Shown here piece by piece: positions 7,757 through 16,370 of a stretch of 26,712 bases of DNA. The DNA comes from Sphingobacterium thalpophilum (GTDB lineage Bacteria; Bacteroidota; Bacteroidia; Flavobacteriales; Flavobacteriaceae): positions 1 to 26,712 of the forward strand of contig CALPOS020000005.1 in the NCBI GenBank assembly GCA_943325255.2, read 5' to 3'. The translations under genes were made by a program, and so were the position numbers. Every line of letters begins with the position of its first letter. Positions within the stretch are counted from its first letter, which is position 1. The notes under the pieces were generated by a model. It saw nothing but the letters and a program-made list of their open reading frames with translations. It had not been told where the DNA came from and searched no databases.

Positions 7757-9703
7757 ATGAAACTACTTCACTACCCTTTACTGTTGGTTTTCCTAAATTC
7801 AGTTGCTGCCTTTGCGCAAGAAAAGAAGGATGTTGTTGCTCCCAATGAGAACTTGATTACCGAAAACATTCCGGAAATTTCGAAAGACTTGGCGAACAAA
7901 GTAAAAAAGTACACCGAAGCGAGAGGCGCAACATTGACAGCTGTGCATCCCATTACCAATGAGATTGTTGTAGCAACGCGTTTTGGTACAACGCCGCAAT
8001 TGCATCAGGTAAAGCAACCTCTTGGCGATCGAACGCAAATTACTTTTTTCGACGAGCCGGTTAGCAACGCCATTTTCGAACCGACAAAAGGGAACTATCT
8101 CATTTATTCTGCTGATGCTAGTGGTAATGAATTTGGGCAATTATATAAACTCGACCTAAAAACACTCGAATCAACCCTATTAACTGCTGGCGGCCGATCG
8201 CAAAATGGCGGCGTAACATGGCGCAAAGACGGAAAAGGATTTTATTATTCGTCGACCAAGCGAAATGGAAAAGATCGCGACATTTATTTTATGGATCCAG
8301 AAAATCTTGCTAACGAGAAATTGGTGCTGGAAGTCAAAGGCGGCGGTTGGGGCATTTCTGACATTTCTTCTGATTATTCAAAATTGCTGATTCGCGAATC
8401 GATTTCGGCCAATGAATCTTATGTATGGTTATTAGAAGTTGAAACGGGAAAACTCACAGAAGTAACCGAGAGAAAAACGCCGAATATATTGCAAAGTGGT
8501 GCCAGTTTCTCAAAAAACAATAATGAAATTTGGCTTATGTCCGATAAAGACAATGAGTTTGAACGTTTGGGAACATTTGATTTAACGACCAAAAAATTTA
8601 CATTTTACACAAGTTCTATTCCGTGGAGTGTTGAAAATTATACACTTTCAGAAGATCAAAAAACTTTGGTTTTCACCACCAACGAGTCGGGCTCCAGTAA
8701 AATGTATATCATGGACACTGCTACAAAATTATTCAATGAAGTTAAAAGTTTACCTCCAGGTTTACTTAGTTCAATGCGATTTACTTCTGATGATTCCGCT
8801 ATTTTCTTTACGCAATCTACCGCAAAATCAGCTTCCGACGTATTCAAGTTGGTGCTGAAAACTGGAGAAATTACCCGTTGGACTAAAAGCGAATTGGGTC
8901 AAATTCAAGAATCAGATATTTCGTTACCTAAAGCAATTTCGTGGAAATCTTTTGACAAACTCACCATTACTGGATTTTACTATCCCGCTTCTCCAAAGTT
9001 TAAAGGGAAAAGACCGGTCGTAATTAATATTCATGGCGGTCCAGAAGGACAATCAATGGCTTCTTTTTTAGGCGCCAATAATTATTACACCAATGAAATG
9101 GGTGTGGCCTTTATCGCTCCCAATGTTCGAGGTTCCTCCGGTTTTGGAAAAACATTTTTAACCAAAGACAATGGGTATTTACGAGAAGATTCTGTGAAAG
9201 ATATTGGCGCATTACTAGATTGGATTGCCTTACAGCCAGAACTTGACAAAGATAAAATTATGATTATGGGCGGAAGTTATGGCGGTTACATGTCGCTAGC
9301 AACGGCTTTTCATTATGCGGATCGAATTAAATGCTCTGTCGACGTAGTAGGTATTTCAAACTTCAATACGTTCTTAAAAAACACGGAAGACTACCGTCGT
9401 GATTTACGAAGAGTAGAATATGGCGACGAAAGAATTCCAGAAATGTCTGCGTTCATGGAAAAAATTGCGCCCATCAACAATGTAGACAAGATTAAGAAGC
9501 CTATCTTTATTATTCAAGGAAAAAACGACCCAAGAGTGCCACTTTCTGAAGCAACTCAAATGCGTGATAAATTGAAAAGTAACGGAAATATTGTCTGGTA
9601 TTTAGAAGCCACCGATGAAGGACATGGTTTTAAAAGGAAACCCAATGTTGATTTTCAAAGACTGGCTGTCATTCGATTTATGGAAGAATATCTATTGAAA
9701 TAA
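7757..9703 (+). CDS. Periplasmic S9-family prolyl-oligopeptidase-type peptidase
   Basis: 648 residues, starting at ATG 7757. A TTG at 7748 would add three residues ahead of the signal peptide. MKLLHYPLLLVFLNSVAAFAQ is a Sec signal peptide. Residues about 40-390 form a beta-propeller with repeated strands such as PTKGNYLIYSADASG and VTWRKDGKGFYYSS. The C-terminal alpha/beta-hydrolase domain carries the triad: Ser507 in GGSYGGYMS, Asp591 in GKNDPRVP and His623 in DEGHGF. The oxyanion region is INIHGGPEGQ. S9 enzymes of this layout cleave short peptides (dipeptidyl- or acylaminoacyl-peptidase type). It follows the DMT gene by 13 bp as the last gene of the operon and ends just before a strong bidirectional terminator. 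Confidence 0.93.
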   Translation: MKLLHYPLLLVFLNSVAAFAQEKKDVVAPNENLITENIPEISKDLANKVKKYTEARGATLTAVHPITNEIVVATRFGTTPQLHQVKQPLGDRTQITFFDEPVSNAIFEPTKGNYLIYSADASGNEFGQLYKLDLKTLESTLLTAGGRSQNGGVTWRKDGKGFYYSSTKRNGKDRDIYFMDPENLANEKLVLEVKGGGWGISDISSDYSKLLIRESISANESYVWLLEVETGKLTEVTERKTPNILQSGASFSKNNNEIWLMSDKDNEFERLGTFDLTTKKFTFYTSSIPWSVENYTLSEDQKTLVFTTNESGSSKMYIMDTATKLFNEVKSLPPGLLSSMRFTSDDSAIFFTQSTAKSASDVFKLVLKTGEITRWTKSELGQIQESDISLPKAISWKSFDKLTITGFYYPASPKFKGKRPVVINIHGGPEGQSMASFLGANNYYTNEMGVAFIAPNVRGSSGFGKTFLTKDNGYLREDSVKDIGALLDWIALQPELDKDKIMIMGGSYGGYMSLATAFHYADRIKCSVDVVGISNFNTFLKNTEDYRRDLRRVEYGDERIPEMSAFMEKIAPINNVDKIKKPIFIIQGKNDPRVPLSEATQMRDKLKSNGNIVWYLEATDEGHGFKRKPNVDFQRLAVIRFMEEYLLK

Positions 9704-9706
9704 AAC

Positions 9707-9735
9707 AAAAACCCCATCAGTATTGACGGGGTTTT
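9707..9735. terminator. Bidirectional intrinsic terminator
   Basis: The stem AAAACCCCATCA / TGACGGGGTTTT has a short 4-nt loop and one mismatch. It is flanked by A-rich sequence on the left and TTTTCGTTT on the right, so it provides a U-tail on either strand. It sits between two convergent genes, the S9 peptidase (+) and the M13 peptidase (-), and should stop transcription from both. Confidence 0.85.
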
Positions 9736-9746
9736 CGTTTATGATT

Positions 9747-11813
9747 TTACCAGATTTTCACTCGCTTTTCTGGAGCGAGATACATTTTATCTCCAGGTTT
9801 AATGTCAAACGCTTTATAAAAAGCATCAACATTCAATAACGGTAAATAACCTCTGATCTGCTCCGGCGAATGCGGATCTGTTTTTACTTGTGTTTTTAAA
9901 GCCTCTTCCCTAGATTTGCTTCTCCAAACCGTAGCCCAAGAAAGAAAGAATCTCTGTTCAGGAGTAAAACCGTCAATCAGCGGCTGCTTGGGTTGCGATT
10001 TCAAATACATTTGCAATCCGTCGTAAGCTGCGTTCACACCACCTAAATCTCCAATGTTCTCGCCCAAAGTAAACTTCCCATCTACATTTACACCAGGCAA
10101 TACTTCCACCGCGCTATATTGATCCGCTAACGAAGCTCCAAGTGCTTCAAATTGTTTCAAGTCTTCTTCTGTCCACCAGTCAACTAGATTTCCGTCAGCG
10201 TTGTAACGCGCCCCGGAATCATCAAATCCATGTGAAATTTCATGCCCGATAACAGCACCGATTGCGCCATAATTCACAGCCTCATCTGCTTGATAATTGT
10301 AAAATGGGGTTTGTAAGATTGCAGCAGGAAAAACAATTTCGTTATACGATGGATTGTAATAAGCATTTACGGTTTGTGGCGACATAAACCACTCTGTTTT
10401 ATCAACCGGTTTGTCTAATTTTTGCATATCATCATTGAAACTCCATAATGAAATGGCATTGACATTTTCAAAATAACCACCGCCTTCGTTTGCAGCTTTT
10501 ATATTTAATGAGGCATAATCTTCCCATTTATCTGGATAACCAATTTTGATAATTAGCTTATCCAGTTTTTGAATTGCCTTTACTTTTGTTGCTGCGGACA
10601 TCCATGTAAGAGCATTAATCCTAACTTTGTATGCCGCTATAACGTTTTGAATCATTTTCTCCGCTTTAGCCTTAGCTTCTGGCGGGAACATTTTGTCTAC
10701 ATATAACTTACCTAATGCCTCACCAATAGAATTATTCACCGTTTGTAATGCACGTTCTTCGAGTGGTCTCCTTTTCAAAATTCCATTTAAAGTTGTTCCA
10801 TAAAAATCGAAATTTGCCTCACCAATCTTGTCTGATAATTGACCCGCAGTTCTATTTAATAATGTCCAACGCAAATACTGCTTGTAATCTTCCACTTTAT
10901 TCGCAGCCAAAACCGTTTGCAAAGCTTGCATATAACGCGGCTGTGACACGATGATGGTGTCGATTTTCTTGAAACCTACTCCAGAAAAATAGTCAACCCA
11001 ATTAACTGCTGGAACCATTTTTTGCAATTCTGGCAGCGTCATTGGGTTGTATTGCTTTCGACTATCTCTTCGCTCGACTCTAGTGAGTCTAGGTTTCGAC
11101 ATTTCTATTTCGAGATCGAGTACTTTTTGAGCTTTAATGAGATTATTTGCAGGCGTATCATCTTCAAAAAAAGCAAACATCTTAGCCACATGGGTTACGT
11201 ACTTTTCACGTTTTTCCTTCATGTCTTTCTCTTCAGAAATATAGTAGTCTTGATCTGGTAGACCCAATCTGCCTGGCATCAAATTCACTGAATTCTTGTT
11301 GCTGTCTTTATCATCAGCGCCAATACCGATGGAGAAAAACCCAATCCCGCCAATCGGTTCCATTTCAATAATTAGCTTCAGTAGGTCTTCATTGTTTTTG
11401 ATGGCGTTAATTTTGTCTAAGTACTTTTTGATTGGATTGATTCCTTGCGCATTTCTCGAAACTGTATCTATAATAGATTTATAGAAAGTTACTGTTTTCC
11501 CTTGGTCTGAATCCGCTTTGTACTTTGGGTTTTTTACTGCGTCTTTCAAAATGTTTAATGCATCCTTTTCCGTTTTTTCAAAAAGAATGGCGAAACTCCC
11601 ATAGGAAGTTTTATCGCTTGGTATTTCAGCTTTATCCAACCAAGAACCATTAACATAACGATAAAAATCGTCTTTTGGCTTTACTTTTTGGTCCATGTCG
11701 GATATATTTATTCCGGGACTCGTTTGCTTTTTGGTTGACTGCGCTTGCATACTGTGGTAACCCACAATGATTAAAGAAGCATAAAGAATTGCTTTAATTG
11801 ATTGCATTTTCAT
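9747..11813 (-). CDS. M13-family (neprilysin/PepO-like) zinc metallopeptidase
   Basis: 688 residues, the usual M13 length. MKMQSIKAILYASLIIVGYHSMQAQ is a signal peptide. The mature part opens with NISDMDQKVKPKDDFYRYVNGSWL, the conserved M13 start. Zinc ligands are His524 and His528 with catalytic Glu525 (IGHEISHGFDDSGARYN), and Glu585 in GENIGDLGG. The region NAYYNPSYNEIVFPAAILQ before the zinc site and the C-terminal VDAFYKAFDIKPGDKMYL (followed by APEKRVKIW) are typical of the family. These enzymes cut oligopeptides at the amino side of hydrophobic residues. The gene starts 15 bp after the stop of the T9SS protein gene on the same strand and has no clear promoter of its own, so co-transcription is likely. 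The C terminus ends in KRVKIW, close to the conserved xxxW end. Confidence 0.96.
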   Translation of the reverse strand: MKMQSIKAILYASLIIVGYHSMQAQSTKKQTSPGINISDMDQKVKPKDDFYRYVNGSWLDKAEIPSDKTSYGSFAILFEKTEKDALNILKDAVKNPKYKADSDQGKTVTFYKSIIDTVSRNAQGINPIKKYLDKINAIKNNEDLLKLIIEMEPIGGIGFFSIGIGADDKDSNKNSVNLMPGRLGLPDQDYYISEEKDMKEKREKYVTHVAKMFAFFEDDTPANNLIKAQKVLDLEIEMSKPRLTRVERRDSRKQYNPMTLPELQKMVPAVNWVDYFSGVGFKKIDTIIVSQPRYMQALQTVLAANKVEDYKQYLRWTLLNRTAGQLSDKIGEANFDFYGTTLNGILKRRPLEERALQTVNNSIGEALGKLYVDKMFPPEAKAKAEKMIQNVIAAYKVRINALTWMSAATKVKAIQKLDKLIIKIGYPDKWEDYASLNIKAANEGGGYFENVNAISLWSFNDDMQKLDKPVDKTEWFMSPQTVNAYYNPSYNEIVFPAAILQTPFYNYQADEAVNYGAIGAVIGHEISHGFDDSGARYNADGNLVDWWTEEDLKQFEALGASLADQYSAVEVLPGVNVDGKFTLGENIGDLGGVNAAYDGLQMYLKSQPKQPLIDGFTPEQRFFLSWATVWRSKSREEALKTQVKTDPHSPEQIRGYLPLLNVDAFYKAFDIKPGDKMYLAPEKRVKIW

Positions 11814-11828
11814 GAATTAGTATTGAAA

Positions 11829-14800
11829 TTAATGTTTGATTATTTTTTTTGTAATGCTTTGATTATCGGTCTTAAAGTTCAAAAAGTAAACCCCATTTGC
11901 AGCATTTGTAAGGTCTATCGCAAAATTACTTTGGATGTTTTTGAAGTCGTTTTTCGATAATAGTATTTTGCCCGTTATGTCATAAACATCTATCGATTTT
12001 GGAATTGCATTTCCAAATGACACATTAAAAATAGATTTCGACGGATTTGGAAAAACTGCTAATTTATTGATATCAAACTCTTGGTTGGCTAACACTCCAT
12101 CAACCATAAAATTATCAATGATAGCGCCTTCGTAATTTGTTACTTCGTTCGATTTAAAAACAAATCTAAAAATCACATTACTTTGATCGTTTATAAAATT
12201 TAGAGGCAGATTGTATTCTATAAAATTTAAGTTTCTTCCTGACCATTGAGATCCAATGCAATTTAAGCAACCACCACCAGTAGGAGAAGGCACTGAAAAA
12301 GAGTTATACCAATTGAGGTCAGATGCCGTTCCTAATGTTTCCCAATTCACTCCAAAATCTGTTGAATACTGCATGTACAATACATCGCGTGAGTTTTGTA
12401 AATCAAAAGCTAGATTAAATTTAATCACTGGATTTACCACTTGTGTCAAGTTATAACATTGCGAAACCAAGTAGGCGGTCGTATCATCTGGATAATTGGC
12501 AGACAGGTTTGTTGCATAGACTTGATTTGCCGGAGATACTGTATTTAAAAGCGTTTTTGTACTAACACCTTTCTCCCATAATTGCTCTTGTCCGATTTGA
12601 TTGTAGGAGATTAAGTTTGGCGTTCCATTTTCGAAAGTGTTTGCAATTCCAACGGTTCCAGCATTATTTACATAAAACAACGTGCTCGATTGGTTATTAG
12701 ATTGGTTCTCATCACTACTTATGTTTGCCGTTACGTTCAAGTAATATGCTCCAGAATCGGTAACTATTTGAGGTAAATCTAACGTTGTTTCCTCTAAAGA
12801 ATTTAGGTTTCCGTTCCAAACAAAATTCAATGGCGTGCCATTATATTGGTAGTCAAAAGTAATGGTATTGATTGTATTTGTGCCTCTGTTCTGAATTGTA
12901 ACTTGAGGAAAATAAGTGCCGTTACATACGATTTCTCCAGATTGCATTTGTGATTGTGAGATCTTAAGGTCATTCTGTAGAATTTCAAATGGAATACTTG
13001 TTTGCCAAACACCTCTTCCGTAAGTCGACGCAATTAGTTTTTCGTCTTGCAAATTAATCGCTAAATCAGTGACACTTACATTTGGCAAATTCGTGTCGAA
13101 TGGTTCCCATTGAGAAAGTGTATCGTCTCTGTAGTAAACTCCGAGGCTTGTACCAATGTAAAGCGGGTTTCTAGAATTTTGTCCTTGATGAACAATTACG
13201 TTTTTACCAATGCCTGGTAATCCGGTATTGAAATTAGAAAACGAAGTCCCGCCATTTGTTGATCGATAGACTTGGCCAGACGTACCTTGTGTTGTCAAAT
13301 ATAAAATATTGCTATCCGAAGAGTGAACGGCAACAGAGGTAATGTTAGTCGGTGCGACATATAGCAAATTAAAATTGATTCCCTTATTCGTGCTCTTATA
13401 CAAAATCCCTCCATTTACAACATACATGATATTATCATCGCTCGGATCAAGAGTAACCAATTCTAAATTACTTCCACTAAGTCCAGAAACGCTTTGAAGC
13501 ACCCAAGCCGAACCATTAAGTCGATACAACTGACCAAATCCAGCAAAAATTTCACCTGCAGCATTTGCTTTCAAAGGTGTCACCCAATTACCAGATTGTC
13601 CTGTTGGTGGTCCAACCGTTGATGTTAAAGAAGTTCCACCGTTATTGCTTATAAACAGGCTGTCTCCATAATATAAGAACCCGTAAAGCAAGCTGCTATT
13701 GGTTGGGTCAATTGCATTGTCCATTCCGTCACCACCGTGATAACTTTTCCACAAAGTATTACTATAGCCAAAGCCTCCATTATCTTGGAATCCGGCAACC
13801 AATTTAGATGCTGTTTGCTTTGCAACATCAATCTTATAAATCTGACCTATTTGAGCAGCGCCGGTTTTGTCTACGAAAGTTCCGCCGTTATCTTGAGAAA
13901 GATAAATACCGCCATCACTGCCGCAATAGAGATTGTTTCCAAAATAACCCAAATAATGAATATCCGCATGCGTAAACCTGCTATTGTAAGTATTCCAATC
14001 GTTCAACCGAGTCACCGTTGCTCCGCCGTTAGAAGATTTCCAAACATTTAAACAACCTGTATAAATTTCTTCTGCATTGGATGAAGAAGCCGCTAACGCC
14101 AAATCGTAAAAGGCTTGTGTGTTTTGAAATATATCTGTGCTTCCAGAGGTTTTGACAAAACTCGTCCCGCTATCAACAGATTTATAAATTCCCTGAAAAG
14201 CAGCTGAAGTCGCTGCGCTAAGGATATAAACATAATTAGAATTTGCTGGAGTAACATCCATCACCAATCTTCCTGAATTTGAAGGTAAACCCGCAGTAAT
14301 CGTTGTAAACGTGCTTCCTTCATCCGTTGATCTAAAAAATCTATTCCCTGAAACAGCGTATACTGTTGAAGGATCGCCAGGCTTTAATCGAATAGAACCT
14401 TGCGAAAAATTACCAGTTCGTACATTAGTCCATGAATTGCCCCCATCAACCGTCTTAAAAATGCCCGTGTTGGTCGCGCACCACAAAATTTGATTGTTAA
14501 AAGGATGAATTAAAATATCTCCCGAACGAGAAGAACTATTGGTAAAGGTCAATCCCGTCGTATTCCATGTTGCTCCACCGTCTAGAGATTTCATGACCCC
14601 AATTGAATAACTGTCGCCATTATCCTTGTCGCCAGTTGAAATATAAATAACATTTGGATTCGAATAGTCAACTGCAATTCCCGAAACGCCAATTTGCGGC
14701 AAATTATCGGACATCGGTTGCCAATTGATGCCAGCATCCATACTTTTCCAAATTCCACCTGCCGGTGTTCCCATATAGATTGTATTCGGATTTGATGGAT

Positions 14801-15221
14801 CTACATGCACAATATTAACTCTTCCTCTTGCCCTTGTGGATTGCGGCGTTGCATTTGCAAAAGGTCCGATTGGTTCCCAATTACTAGTTGGCGCTACATT
14901 TGGACTCGCTAATCTATTTGCCTTTGCCGCGTTTTTTTCATTAAAAGCGGCCCACATTTCTCCGGGTGTAATTAAGTAACCCTGCGGATTGGTCATGTTT
15001 CTCCAATGATACTCCCATCGCATAAAAGGCTTATAACCGCTACCTTTTTTGTTTCTATCTCTACTCGCCCAATATTGATCAAAGACAGATACCAAATGAT
15101 TGATGTCCGCTTTTCCTCTTTGCGCCAAAGAATCATTCACCAGCCAAGGCGCGGTCGAATTGTACTGAGAAAAACCAGAGTAAAAACTGAAAAATAAAAT
15201 TATTAGGAGGACCTTTTTCAT
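11829..15221 (-). CDS. T9SS-exported Asp-box (BNR/sortilin-like) beta-propeller protein
   Basis: 1130 residues from ATG 15221. MKKVLLIILFFSFYSGFSQ is a signal peptide. About ten Asp-box repeats follow (SMDAGINW, SLDGGATW, TVDGGNSW, STDEGSTF, SQDNGGTF, STNGGTSF and others), as in sialidase/VPS10-type propellers. After them come an Ig-like domain (near NDLKISQSQMQSGEI) and a MAM/jelly-roll-like domain with a CLNC pair. The last 79 residues (LAVFPNPSKSIFNVSFGN ... ANGVYFLNF ... SITKKIIKH) form a type-A T9SS sorting domain, so the product goes to the surface or medium. No sialidase catalytic Arg triad is evident to me, so enzyme activity should not be assumed. An upstream start at 15263 would lie upstream of the likely promoter and hide the signal peptide. 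Confidence 0.93.
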   Translation of the reverse strand: MKKVLLIILFFSFYSGFSQYNSTAPWLVNDSLAQRGKADINHLVSVFDQYWASRDRNKKGSGYKPFMRWEYHWRNMTNPQGYLITPGEMWAAFNEKNAAKANRLASPNVAPTSNWEPIGPFANATPQSTRARGRVNIVHVDPSNPNTIYMGTPAGGIWKSMDAGINWQPMSDNLPQIGVSGIAVDYSNPNVIYISTGDKDNGDSYSIGVMKSLDGGATWNTTGLTFTNSSSRSGDILIHPFNNQILWCATNTGIFKTVDGGNSWTNVRTGNFSQGSIRLKPGDPSTVYAVSGNRFFRSTDEGSTFTTITAGLPSNSGRLVMDVTPANSNYVYILSAATSAAFQGIYKSVDSGTSFVKTSGSTDIFQNTQAFYDLALAASSSNAEEIYTGCLNVWKSSNGGATVTRLNDWNTYNSRFTHADIHYLGYFGNNLYCGSDGGIYLSQDNGGTFVDKTGAAQIGQIYKIDVAKQTASKLVAGFQDNGGFGYSNTLWKSYHGGDGMDNAIDPTNSSLLYGFLYYGDSLFISNNGGTSLTSTVGPPTGQSGNWVTPLKANAAGEIFAGFGQLYRLNGSAWVLQSVSGLSGSNLELVTLDPSDDNIMYVVNGGILYKSTNKGINFNLLYVAPTNITSVAVHSSDSNILYLTTQGTSGQVYRSTNGGTSFSNFNTGLPGIGKNVIVHQGQNSRNPLYIGTSLGVYYRDDTLSQWEPFDTNLPNVSVTDLAINLQDEKLIASTYGRGVWQTSIPFEILQNDLKISQSQMQSGEIVCNGTYFPQVTIQNRGTNTINTITFDYQYNGTPLNFVWNGNLNSLEETTLDLPQIVTDSGAYYLNVTANISSDENQSNNQSSTLFYVNNAGTVGIANTFENGTPNLISYNQIGQEQLWEKGVSTKTLLNTVSPANQVYATNLSANYPDDTTAYLVSQCYNLTQVVNPVIKFNLAFDLQNSRDVLYMQYSTDFGVNWETLGTASDLNWYNSFSVPSPTGGGCLNCIGSQWSGRNLNFIEYNLPLNFINDQSNVIFRFVFKSNEVTNYEGAIIDNFMVDGVLANQEFDINKLAVFPNPSKSIFNVSFGNAIPKSIDVYDITGKILLSKNDFKNIQSNFAIDLTNAANGVYFLNFKTDNQSITKKIIKH

Positions 15222-15235
15222 AGTTAACTTTTTTT

Positions 15236-15243
15236 CAAATATA
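15236..15243 (-). promoter_or_regulatory. -7 element upstream of the T9SS Asp-box gene
   Basis: CAAATATA on the plus strand is TATATTTG on the minus strand, an exact TAnnTTTG. Transcription would start about 9 nt before the ATG at 15221, which supports that start over 15263. A -33 TTG is not obvious. Confidence 0.4.
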
Positions 15244-15352
15244 ATTAAATAATCGTCATCCATAATCTCTTTAACATTCTCAGCTTAATGGGGGAAACGT
15301 TCCGCCACAATTAACATTCTGTTAATTTAAGTCAGTGTTAATCGTGTTTTAC

Positions 15353-15360
15353 TACTTTTG
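15353..15360 (+). promoter_or_regulatory. -7 element upstream of the SCO gene
   Basis: TACTTTTG matches TAnnTTTG exactly. It lies 16 bp before the ATG at 15376, which supports that ATG rather than the TTG at 15358, which overlaps the element itself. No good -33 TTG is visible; repeated TTAAC/GTTAA sites occupy that region. Confidence 0.45.
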
Positions 15361-15375
15361 CTACAAATTATTTAT

Positions 15376-16044
15376 ATGCTCGAATTCTTAAAAAAATTTC
15401 GAATCTTCTTCGGAATCATGTCTGTATTTTCAGTCATCATTGTATTCTTGTTCTATCAGGCGTTGAAGCCTAAAAAAAACTTACCAATATATAATCCTGC
15501 TGACGTAAATCCAGAATTAGTCGACAGCACGGTGCAATACATTCAAAAATACCATACCATTTCAAATTTTTCTTTCACCAACCAAAATGGTAAAGTCGTC
15601 ACGCAAAAAGACTATGAAGGGAAAATTTACGTTGCCGATTTTTTCTTTACTACCTGCGGCTCTATTTGTCCCATTATGACCACGAATATGGTCGATGTGC
15701 AAAAAGCTTTTGCGAAGAATCCTAAAGTAATGTTGCTTTCTCATACCGTTTTTCCCGAAACCGATTCGGTGCCAGTCTTAAAAGCGTATGCCATTAAAAA
15801 AGGCGTGAATGACCAAAAATGGAATCTTGTCACCGGCGATAAGAAAGCGATATACAGCTTGGCAAGAAAATCATATTTAGCAGTGAAGCTCGGAAAACCA
15901 TCAGAATTGTACGATATGGTGCATACGGAAAACTTCGTCTTGGTAGACACGAAGAGACGGGTTCGAGGTTTTTACGACGGAACCAAAAAAGAAGAAATAC
16001 AGCGACTTATTGAAGATATCAACTGGCTGCTTACACAAGAATAA
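15376..16044 (+). CDS. SCO1/SenC-family copper chaperone or thiol-redox protein
   Basis: 222 residues. One N-terminal membrane anchor (about 10-30) is followed by a thioredoxin-fold domain facing the periplasm. The SCO copper-binding residues are present: Cys94 and Cys98 in TTCGSICPIM, and His183 in DMVHTENFVLVD. SCO proteins deliver copper to the CuA site of cytochrome c oxidase or keep its cysteines reduced. The length and the domain order are normal for the family. The ATG at 15376 is chosen because the in-frame TTG at 15358 falls in the -7 element. No respiratory genes are next to it; feoA follows after 83 bp with its own promoter. Confidence 0.93.
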   Translation: MLEFLKKFRIFFGIMSVFSVIIVFLFYQALKPKKNLPIYNPADVNPELVDSTVQYIQKYHTISNFSFTNQNGKVVTQKDYEGKIYVADFFFTTCGSICPIMTTNMVDVQKAFAKNPKVMLLSHTVFPETDSVPVLKAYAIKKGVNDQKWNLVTGDKKAIYSLARKSYLAVKLGKPSELYDMVHTENFVLVDTKRRVRGFYDGTKKEEIQRLIEDINWLLTQE

Positions 16045-16093
16045 ATCGCCTCTTTTATTATGCATTTATTTTAGATGATACTGTTTTTATCTT

Positions 16094-16101
16094 TACTTTT
16101 G
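16094..16101 (+). promoter_or_regulatory. -7 element upstream of feoAB
   Basis: TACTTTTG matches TAnnTTTG. It lies 26 bp before the feoA start, so transcription would begin near 16107. The half-site TCTAAATAAGA (16116-16126) sits in the short leader just downstream, where a bound repressor could block initiation or elongation. Confidence 0.5.
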
Positions 16102-16115
16102 CAATCTTAATTCAA

Positions 16116-16126
16116 TCTAAATAAGA
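16116..16126 (+). promoter_or_regulatory. TCTAAATAAGA half-site in the feoA leader
   Basis: TCTAAATAAGA here is identical to 18535-18545 in front of the TonB-dependent receptor gene. The left half of a palindrome (TTATTTAGA) is not well conserved here. It is a candidate binding site for a metal-responsive repressor, inferred from recurrence in two iron-gene promoters. Confidence 0.4.
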
Positions 16127-16127
16127 T

Positions 16128-16370
16128 TTGAAAACGACCATTTCCAGTTTAAAAAAAGGCGAAAAAGCACGCATTGAAGCGTTTGATGTAGAATCCATTC
16201 CACTAAAATTATTGGAAATGGGTTGCTTGCCCGGAAATGTTGTTGAGTTACTTCAAATCGCTCCTTTTGGAGATCCATTGTACTTGAATATTAATGGGTG
16301 TCATCTAGCGATTCGGTTAGAAACTGCCCGTGAAATTGAAGTGACACTTTTCGAAAAAGGCACGCTATGA
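16128..16370 (+). CDS. feoA: FeoA, ferrous-iron transport accessory protein
   Basis: 80 residues, an SH3-like beta-barrel domain of cytoplasmic FeoA, which assists FeoB. LKKGEKARIEAFD, LLEMGCLPGNVVELLQIAPFGDPLYLNING and HLAIRLETAREIEV cover the whole family domain. The start codon is TTG at 16128 (TTG AAA ACG ACC); the next Met is codon 31 and would cut the domain, so TTG is needed. The stop overlaps the feoB start in ATGA (16367-16370), so the two are translationally coupled. Confidence 0.95.
   Translation: MKTTISSLKKGEKARIEAFDVESIPLKLLEMGCLPGNVVELLQIAPFGDPLYLNINGCHLAIRLETAREIEVTLFEKGTL

Noticed and set aside
11829..15221. Sialidase or other glycoside hydrolase
   Set aside because: Asp-box repeats alone mark the propeller fold; I could not identify the catalytic Arg triad, Tyr and Glu, so only a propeller protein is called.
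15222..15263. Upstream start (MDDDYLIIFEKKLT) for the T9SS protein
   Set aside because: It would cover the TATATTTG promoter element and bury the signal peptide; the Met at 15221 starts a normal signal sequence.
15358..15375. TTG start for the SCO protein
   Set aside because: The codon overlaps the -7 promoter element, so it would not be in the transcript; ATG 15376 fits.
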